DNA of 64,000 bases from Cephalopachus bancanus (lineage: Eukaryota > Chordata > Mammalia > Primates > Tarsiidae): NCBI GenBank assembly GCA_027257055.1, contig JAPVLO010001011.1:1-64000 (forward strand), in the 5' to 3' direction. A model generated the notes under the pieces. That model saw nothing but the letters and a program-made list of their open reading frames with translations. It was not told the origin of the DNA and made no database searches. A program made the position numbers and the translations under genes. Of this stretch, positions 56,346 through 64,000 are shown one piece after another; within the stretch, counting starts at the first letter, position 1; each line of letters starts with the position of its first letter.

Positions 56346-56560
56346 TATAGCTTTTAAAGAAGCTGGGAAGGGGGTGGAGGAATGCAGGGTAGAAGCAGGA
56401 ATCCCAGAGGAGGCTCCAGCAGTAATGCAATCAAAAGATGATGGTGGCTAGGATCAGAGCAGTAGGACATGAGGAGAGGCTGTGCAATTCCGGGGAGGGG
56501 GAGGGTTTAAAATGAAGTTGATAATAAGATTTTCTGATGAGTTACATGTCAGATTTCAGA
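56346..56560 (-). mobile_element. L2 fragment, antisense, right part
   Basis: 'gtagaagcaggaatcccag', 'aggaggctccagcagtaatg' and 'gatggtggctaggatcagag' continue the antisense L2. Confidence 0.55.
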
Positions 56561-57302
<742 letters not shown>

Positions 57303-57509
57303 AAAAAGAAAAGGTTGATTAATTGGATGAATAGTCCAGAAACAAGCAGACTAAGAGGCATAATGACTGTCTGCAAATATCTGTAATGCTGTCATGTGAA
57401 AGCAGAATTAAACTTAATGTGACCCAAAGTTAAGCTGGATCTTATGGGTAAAAACTACTGCAAGAAACACTTTAGCTCAATTGAAGGACAGTTTTCTACA
57501 ACAGACACT

Positions 57510-57915
57510 GCTAGTACTCTCCATGTTTCTCTATCTCTGAGCTCACCTCCATCCTGGGGACCCTGATATACTATATGTCCAAGCTGCCTTGTTATCTAAG
57601 TGGAGCCATGTGCCTCTATCAGGCCAACAAAATGTGGGTGGGCTTGGTGTATACTACTCCCAGACCTGACCCCTAACGCCCCCTGTGAGCTCTTCCATAT
57701 GCTCTCTGTTTCCTTAACTGCTGGCCTGGGGAGGACTCTGAGGTGCTAGATGATGGTAGGTGGAAAAAGGTTGGGTCTGGGAAAAGATCCAACTGGGCAG
57801 GAACTTTCTGTTGGACTGTGAATGGAACATGAAGTAAACCCTTATTGTGCCAAACCACAGAGTTTGGGGGTTCTTTGGTTGTGCAGCTAGATTCACCTAC
57901 CCTGACTAACTTTTA
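57510..57915 (+). mobile_element. Old LTR-like element
   Basis: 'gtggagccatgtgcctctat' and 'tggactgtgaatggaacatg', ending 'ccaaaccacagagtttgggg' and 'cctaccctgactaac', follow the 3' half of an old mammalian LTR. The minus-strand open frames at 57673-57896 lie inside it. Confidence 0.45.
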
Positions 57916-58039
57916 GAGCTGTCCAACTGTAGAAAGAATTGCAAGGAAGAGAGTTAATTTTCTGTCCCTGGATGTGTTCAAGAACACCCACTTAGATAAG
58001 AAACTCCCAACGTTGTAGGGATGAAGGAAAGCTCACTGA

Positions 58040-58640
58040 AAAATCTACTCACAAAAAGGCAGATTAGTAAGAAAAAAGACATACAAATGTGTTACTACTG
58101 TGCACACAGGGAGAATCACAGAGTAGTTGCCCCATATCCCAATGGGATACAGATGCTTGTATGTCCTACTTTCTAGAGAGAAGGGAGATGGGGAAGTGGG
58201 GACGAGTTAAGGGGCTAGTAAATCGTTTTTAGGGGAATTCAAGGGGCTTTAAGAACATGCAATGGTCTGAGACAAAGTCTGTTATGCCCGCAGAGGATGA
58301 TGGTTTATAACAAAAATCTGTCCAGGTTTATTGGCAGACTTCAGTCTTCCTTTTTGTGATATGGGTTTGGTTAATTAAAATTCAGGGAAGGGACCAGAGG
58401 TAATTGTTTTCTTCTTTGATAAGTCTGAACTTGAGGCAGATAAGGGAACTTCAGCCTGTGCTTTGGGAGAGGTAGAGGATTAAGCGACAGGAGGAAAAAC
58501 AATGGTTCTTGATGATCTCTATATGAATAGGCCAGAAGTCTCTTTCAGCACCTGTAGATCACTAAGGGCCTTTCATTCAGAATACTCGTATCCAGGAGCC
58601 ATATTTTGGGGTAAAGTTCCTCACACTCCTTCAAGGTGAA
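58040..58640 (+). mobile_element. Old LTR-like repeat, family not assigned (copy 4)
   Basis: 'aaggcagattagtaagaaaa', 'aagacatacaaatgtgttac' and 'acagggagaatcacagagta' parallel the copies at 13609, 16795 and 21390 in the same orientation. Confidence 0.35.
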
Positions 58641-59033
58641 ATCAAACTAGTGATAAGTGACTTGACCAAATAATTTGTACAGTCTTTTAAAAACTTTCCA
58701 CTAAGGTCCCCTGTCAACAGAGAGGTGTGGCCTTTTACCTTCAAGTGACAGAGTTATTGTTTCCAGAGAGTTTTCTTTGAAGTCTTTTGCTTTTGAAATC
58801 TTATCTTAAATATGAGTGCAGTTTCTGTATTCTTCTCTACAATTTATCAGTTTATTTTAATATATTTTTTAAATGTATAAGCTGCATACCATTACTGAAA
58901 AAAAACTTTTTCTTTTAGTTCTTCTAGTCAGGTTGACATGCTAAGTGTTTAAAAATTAATATTTTCAAAGTCAGACTAAACTGAAATTAGTAAATTATAT
59001 GTAAGTATTGTCTCAAGTGAAATATAAAATCAC
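58641..59033. other. AT-rich unique sequence
   Basis: Nothing recognised. Confidence 0.4.
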
Positions 59034-59262
59034 TAAGAGTTTGAGAGCAGCCTGGGCAGCATAGCAAGATCTCATCTCTAAAAATAATTTTTAAAAAATG
59101 AACTGGGCATGGCGGCACATGACTGTAGTCCCAGCTACCTGAGAGGCTGAAGCAGAAGGATCACCTGAGTCCAGGAGGTCAAGGCTATGGTGAGCCAAGA
59201 TCATGCCACTGCCCTCCAGTCTGGGCAATAGAGTGGGCTTCTGACTCAAAAAATAAAGTATA
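59034..59262 (+). mobile_element. 5'-truncated Alu, sense
   Basis: It starts inside the left monomer ('gagtttgagagcagcctggg'), then the linker at 59080-59098, 'aactgggcatggcggcacat', 'gagtccaggaggtcaaggct' and 'ccactgccctccagtctggg', with an A-rich end. Confidence 0.85.
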
Positions 59263-62200
59263 AAATCAAAGTTTAAATGAGGATACACATTTTTTTCATT
59301 GAGCTAAGGCCTGAAGGTCATTTCCCATGTAAGTCACTAGTATCCCATTGCATGGTTCACATTAAAAACTATAATGAAAAAAATGGGAAATGTAAAAAAG
59401 GTATAATTTTGTTTTTAATTGAACTGAGGTTGTTATGAGAATATTATTATTGTTGCTGTTGTACCTTTTTTAAAAAAACTATAATGGCAGCTAGGGTTCT
59501 TTAAAAAGCGCTAGAGACTTCTTTATTTTTAGGTTTCTTATGCAGAATTGACTTTCATGGATTATTTTTTAACGTAGATAAATAAAAATTGGAACTCCGT
59601 CATTGTGCCTGCTTACAAAAATAACAGGTTGCTATAAACATGACACAACTCACAAAACAAAAACCCTGTTAACGTTTTATTTGCTTACAACTTGTAATGT
59701 GATCCAACTAGAAGGAGAGGTGGGTTTCTCCTTCGGCATTTTCCCATAACCCCACATCTTCCTTTAAACCCGCCCTGCCAGACGGAATGGAAATGCGGAG
59801 ACTGAATTAAAAAGCTGCAGGAGAAGATAAGATGTCTAGTCTGTACTTGAGAAAAGGTTTTTAAAAATGTAGGCACCTCTGGACATCATTTTCCTTACAG
59901 ACATTCTCTTTAGATGTTTAAACATAAATGATACCCACTTATGTGCACTTAATTAAAGGGGCCCTACATGTTCTGCAAGGAATAGCAGCTTTGGCCCCCT
60001 AGAGAGAATTTGCCCATGGATTTTGTAAACTTTAATGTTTTAAAGGTGTTTCCCCATATTTATTTTAATATAGGTTTTAAGCTAGCTTTCCTAATTGTTA
60101 ATTGGCATTTCCTTTTTAAAGGGAAAACAGGAAACATGCATGAAGTGGAGAGAGTTGTACATTTAAGGAAATCATCTTCAATAGCTTAACAAAATAAAAC
60201 TACTCAATGTCCATCTAGTGGTCAATATGAAGACTTGGTCTTGCACTCTTCGTGGTTAGACCTTCCTATTCAAATGTAATAGTGGGACATGTGGAACAGT
60301 AACAAGAACCAGGCCACATGTGGTTTTCATCACTTTTTCCCACAACTCAGAACTCAGTCACATGACTGCAGCCTAACAACGTGGGGAGTTGGGAAATAAT
60401 GGTCTTCCTGTGTGCCCAGGAAGAAAAACAAGATACAGCAGGAGCTAATGGATATATAGCATTGTCTCTGTCATACCAGTCTTCTAATATAAAACAAAAT
60501 AGTAACTAGTGAATCCTTACTGTGCACTTGCTATTTCAATGAAGTAGTTACATTCTAGATTCTATTTAACAGATGAAGAAATTGAAGATCATATATGTTA
60601 AGGGGTTTTTCTCTCCCTGCATCATTCATCTTATTCTTTTATTGATCTGGAATAAATTTGCTTTCTCACAACATTGTTTGGCTTGTGGATGAGTTAGAAA
60701 AGATTTCAAAGTACCATGATTAACGTTATTGGAGTGCTTGTTTTAGTTGACAGATTATGGTGGCTTTAACAACATAGATTTCCTTAAAAACACACACATA
60801 CACAAATTCAAACACAGTCAGTTCCAGGATTGATTAATTTTTTAGTATAATAATATCATTAAGAATCCTGGTGTGGCTCTGTTTTTTATTCTGCCATCCT
60901 CAGTGAGACTTGTCCACATTTACACCATCACTAGGGCATTGTAATAACACCATAGCTACAAAAATAGATACTAAAATATACAGATAGATGAATCATAAAT
61001 AGATGCTAAAATATACAGATAGACGCAAATATACAATATACAAGTATATAATAAACAAATAGGGGAATTAGAAATGGATGCTAAAATGTACAGATAGAGG
61101 AAAGCCTCATAGAAATCTTTCTTATTTTTGGTGTTCATGTGTGCATATATGATATCTGTAAAAGCTGGAGTTGTGGCAGTGAAATCACATATTTTTCTGT
61201 CAGAGGTGATGGTAAAAAAAAAAGTCAGAATAGAAAGAGTTAGAGCCTATGGCTGGAGATTTTTGAGGAATTGTGTTCATTACTTTTTCATAAAGATAAT
61301 AATCACACAGATGTGTATAAGATGAAAGAAAAATTAAATTATGACAACTGGATGAAATGCCTAAAATGAAAAACTCTCACTCTGGTTTATATCTGGTCAA
61401 CCGGATCCTCTTTTACCTATGTATATGACTATTCTAATGCCCAGAGACTTCACCCCAAAGCACATGCAAGTGGCAATGACTTCATTATCCATGCTTCCCC
61501 ACATAAAGGGCTGGCACTGTTCTGAGAAGGCTCATACATGCTGGGGACACATGGAACCAAGTGCATCTTTAGCCCACTACTAACCTCCATATGGTAAGCT
61601 CTCTATTTATTTGTGGCACTGTGTGTAGAATGTCTGTTATTCTTTCATTTTCAAGTGATCATGTTATCTTTACAGAGTTTTATTTTATTTTTAGTTTTTG
61701 GCACTTTTTAATATCAATCCCTCTAAATTCTGCTTCTCCATCTGAAGTTAGAACTAAAAGGCACACAATACTCTTAGTTTTCTGGCAATGATTCTAACCC
61801 TTCCCAACTCCATATATTTCATTTTGTGGGAGTAGTTTAGGGGACAGACCAAATCATGACTAGAAATAAAAAACAATGCCACTTTTATGGAATGGGATGC
61901 TAAACAAATTAACTAATTAAAATATCAAAATATAGACATGGTGGTGGTAGCAATATTCGGTCAGGAACTGGATCCTAGATCTGATTTCCTTAAAATCCAT
62001 TTAAATAAGGGTGAATGCTGAACTGCTTTCTCTACCAAAAGTAAGGATTCCTGTTATTCCTACCTCCTGGATTATGGATTAGGTTGAAGGGTGTGGGTGA
62101 GATGGAACAATGCCATACAAACCCTAATTCATCATGCGAAATTAGGTCATTGCATATCTTATCCAGAAGTACTATGTCAGGAAGATAGTGAGAGAGGCAG

Positions 62201-62381
62201 CCTTGAGTATTTACCTATTACATCCTCCAATTAAGTCATTGTTCAAATCAACCAAAAAAGACAGCCTTCTTCTCATTTCTCTGATAGAATTAGAGAAACT
62301 TCTGTTCCATACCTTCTTGTTCTGCAAAATGGCCTGTGGAAAAATAAATTAGGTAAATGCTGCTTTCTCAGCCCTCCTCTT
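59263..62381. other. Mostly unique block of about 3.1 kb
   Basis: A MIR-like antisense trace lies at 60505-60610 ('ttaacagatgaagaaattga'). An imperfect repeat array lies at 60962-61100. No gene is recognised. Confidence 0.4.
60962..61100. repeat. Imperfect AT-rich repeat array
   Basis: The word 'agatgctaaaatatacagat' and variants recur at 60965, 61001 and 61076. The spacing is uneven (about 36 and 75 bp). Confidence 0.75.
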
Positions 62382-62706
62382 GAAAAATCACAATACAAAG
62401 CCGGGCTCAGTGGTTCAGCCTGTAATCCCGCGCCTTTGGGAGGCTGAGGTGAGTGAATTGCCTGAGCCTGCGGGTTCGAGACCCACCTGGGGAACTTGGC
62501 GAGACCTCATCTCTACAATAAATCAAAAAAATTATCTGGGCGTGGTAGCACGCACCTGTAGTTCCAGTTACTTGGAAGGATCGCCGGAGCCCAGCAGGTC
62601 AAGGCTGCGGTGGCTGGGAGCAGCCACTGCACTCCAGTCTGGGTGACAGAGTGAGACTCCAACTCAAAAAAAAAAAAGAAAGAAAGAAAAGAAAAATCAC
62701 AATACA
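62382..62706. repeat. Perfect 16-bp TSD around a young Alu
   Basis: 'gaaaaatcacaataca' at 62382-62397 is repeated exactly at 62691-62706. Confidence 0.95.
62398..62690 (+). mobile_element. Young lineage-specific Alu, sense
   Basis: 'gccgggctcagtggttcagc', 'tgagcctgcgggttcgagac', the linker 'ctacaataaatcaaaaaaat' and the end 'agactccaactc' with an A/GAAA tail. The right monomer has a 13-bp deletion near 62575 compared with the copy at 27511. The open frames 62380-62646 and 62513-62728 are Alu translations and not genes. Confidence 0.95.
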
Positions 62707-63884
62707 TGTTAACATTTTCAAGGGTCAAAGAAAAATTGCTGTTTATTTAAAAAAGAGATTATCTAACTGATTTTTCAAACTTAATTGACAAAGAACTCTT
62801 TTCCCCTCCAACCATCATTAATGTCCCTTGACTCTGTTCTCAAAAGAGAAATGGCACACTTCTCTCATTTTTGACAACATACAAAAATGTGTTTCTTAGA
62901 AATTTTTCTCCTGCACTTTAAAATTTCTGTGTTGAGTATAAATGGAGGTGAAAACTTCCTTCCCCTAAGGTTTTCCTTAACATTAGGGAGTGAAGAGAGA
63001 GAAGAGCTGTACTGAGGTCTTTCTCATTAGCCTATTTCTGTTTAAATTGCTCTCTGTTATATTTCCTTTCCATTTATATTAGGTTGCCGTGTGACACAGT
63101 CAAATACACCCTGGGACGATACCAGAACCTTATACCCAGTGGCTTCTAGAAGTCAGGCAAAAAGCTGGAAGTAGTTTTCAGTTATCCTGGCCACTCAGCC
63201 TCTTCCCATCCTGTTCTTATTACAAGGACCACTGGGCAGAATTGAGCTCTGCCAGCAAGCAATTGTAGAGCCATCAACATTTAGAGCGGGAAAGGATGAA
63301 AATGTCTGCTGTAGAGTTCGGTGCTTTGCTTAGCCTGTGTCCGCCCATGCTGAAGCAAGGCTTCCTTGGAGGAAATTTGTATGGGAAGTAGTCTCAAGGA
63401 GCAACAGTGTGTGTGTGGGATGGGAGAGGAGGTGAAACAGACAGCTGGAAAGTCAGGCCGAGGACAACATCGAGTTAGTTGACTCCTTCCATGCACAACT
63501 GAGGTGCATCCCAGTGAGTTTTCTGAGGAGCTCATCAAATATGTTGAAGAGCTCCCTTGTTCTGAGAAACAGGAAGTTCCTGTGTCCCATCCATCTTGGG
63601 TGGCCCCACAGGAGTCAACTCTCTGCACTTTCTGGGTTGCAAATCCAGGAGGTTTGAATGGAGGGTTTCCTTTGCCCCATGAGAAAAGCCCCAGGTAGAA
63701 ATCCAGGGGTCCCTGGCACAGCCAGAGGCAAGACACTGTCAGGTTTCCCCTGAGGGAAATTGGTTAAAGCCCACATAGAAACTGTCACCAGAGCAGTGAC
63801 TGGAGGAAGAGATGGCAATGAGAAGTCTTAGTGTGGTGCCTAACAGGCATTCAAAATGGTGCTCCATCAACCCCTGTGACTTGT
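62707..63884. other. Unique sequence, no gene seen
   Basis: No repeat is recognised. The minus-strand frame 63281-63736 (151 codons) has no recognisable domain and overlaps open frames on the other strand. Confidence 0.4.
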
Positions 63885-63990
63885 CTTTGTGAAGCCCAGC
63901 CCCTCACTGCCTATTGCAAGACTTGGAGACCCTGAGAAGTTAAGCGAGTTGCCCCAGGACACAAAGCTTGCTGGTGACAGAACTAGAGAC
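63885..63990 (-). mobile_element. MIR-like fragment, antisense
   Basis: 'ccctgagaagttaagcgagt', 'tgccccaggacacaaagctt' and 'gctggtgacagaact' follow the MIR core in antisense. Cut near the window edge. Confidence 0.6.
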
Positions 63991-64000
63991 AGTCAGGAGT

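Noticed and set aside
60962..61100. Regularly spaced repeats that could suggest an array such as CRISPR
   Set aside because: Spacing is uneven, units are AT-rich and imperfect, and the DNA is clearly primate.
62380..62728. Open frames through a young Alu
   Set aside because: Both strands read Alu sequence.
63281..63736. 151-codon open frame on the minus strand
   Set aside because: Overlaps open frames on the plus strand and shows no domain. Likely chance.

Overview
This window is AT-rich primate nuclear DNA, and I find no protein-coding gene of the host in it. It is built from interspersed repeats (Alu, L1, MIR, L2, DNA transposons and old LTR-like pieces) with stretches of unique non-coding sequence between them. 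The youngest Alu copies (5774-6131, 15567-15827, 27511-27800, 62398-62690) share an unusual form. They have a shortened CAGCCTGTAATCC start, a TACAATAAATCAAAAAA linker between the monomers, and an ACTCCAACTC end before the A-tail. The youngest L1 copies share a 3' UTR different from that of human L1. Old dimeric Alus and a human-like L1P 3' end are also present. Together these suggest a haplorhine primate outside the monkeys and apes, most likely a tarsier. That is an inference from repeat structure, not a database match.

Layout. Bases 1-16,000 hold L1 fragments, a mariner relic, Alus, MIR/L2, two MER20-like elements and an MLT1-type LTR. Bases 16,000-28,000 are dense in repeats: an inverted pair of related hAT-like elements, a direct duplication of about 105 bp, a twin-primed L1 with matching target-site duplications (TSDs), and a full-length young Alu with a perfect 15-bp TSD. 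Bases 29,650-34,250 are almost free of repeats and carry a CpG-retaining segment with a TATA-like box. Bases 34,250-44,250 hold MIR, L2, L1P, L1M and Alu pieces. Bases 44,260-50,600 are again nearly free of repeats. They contain two CpG-retaining candidate regulatory segments and a striking inverted repeat with 66-nt arms. Bases 50,600-64,000 return to repeats: a long TG run, a young L1 inserted between old L1 pieces, a Tigger-like miniature element inside an L2, and several Alus.

The only open frames that I can tie to a protein family are fragments of L1 ORF2 (24423-24810 and 53109-53678) and a broken mariner transposase (about 3000-3250). All are decayed or 5'-truncated. The window reads as intergenic or deep intronic sequence whose functional content, if any, would be regulatory or non-coding RNA.
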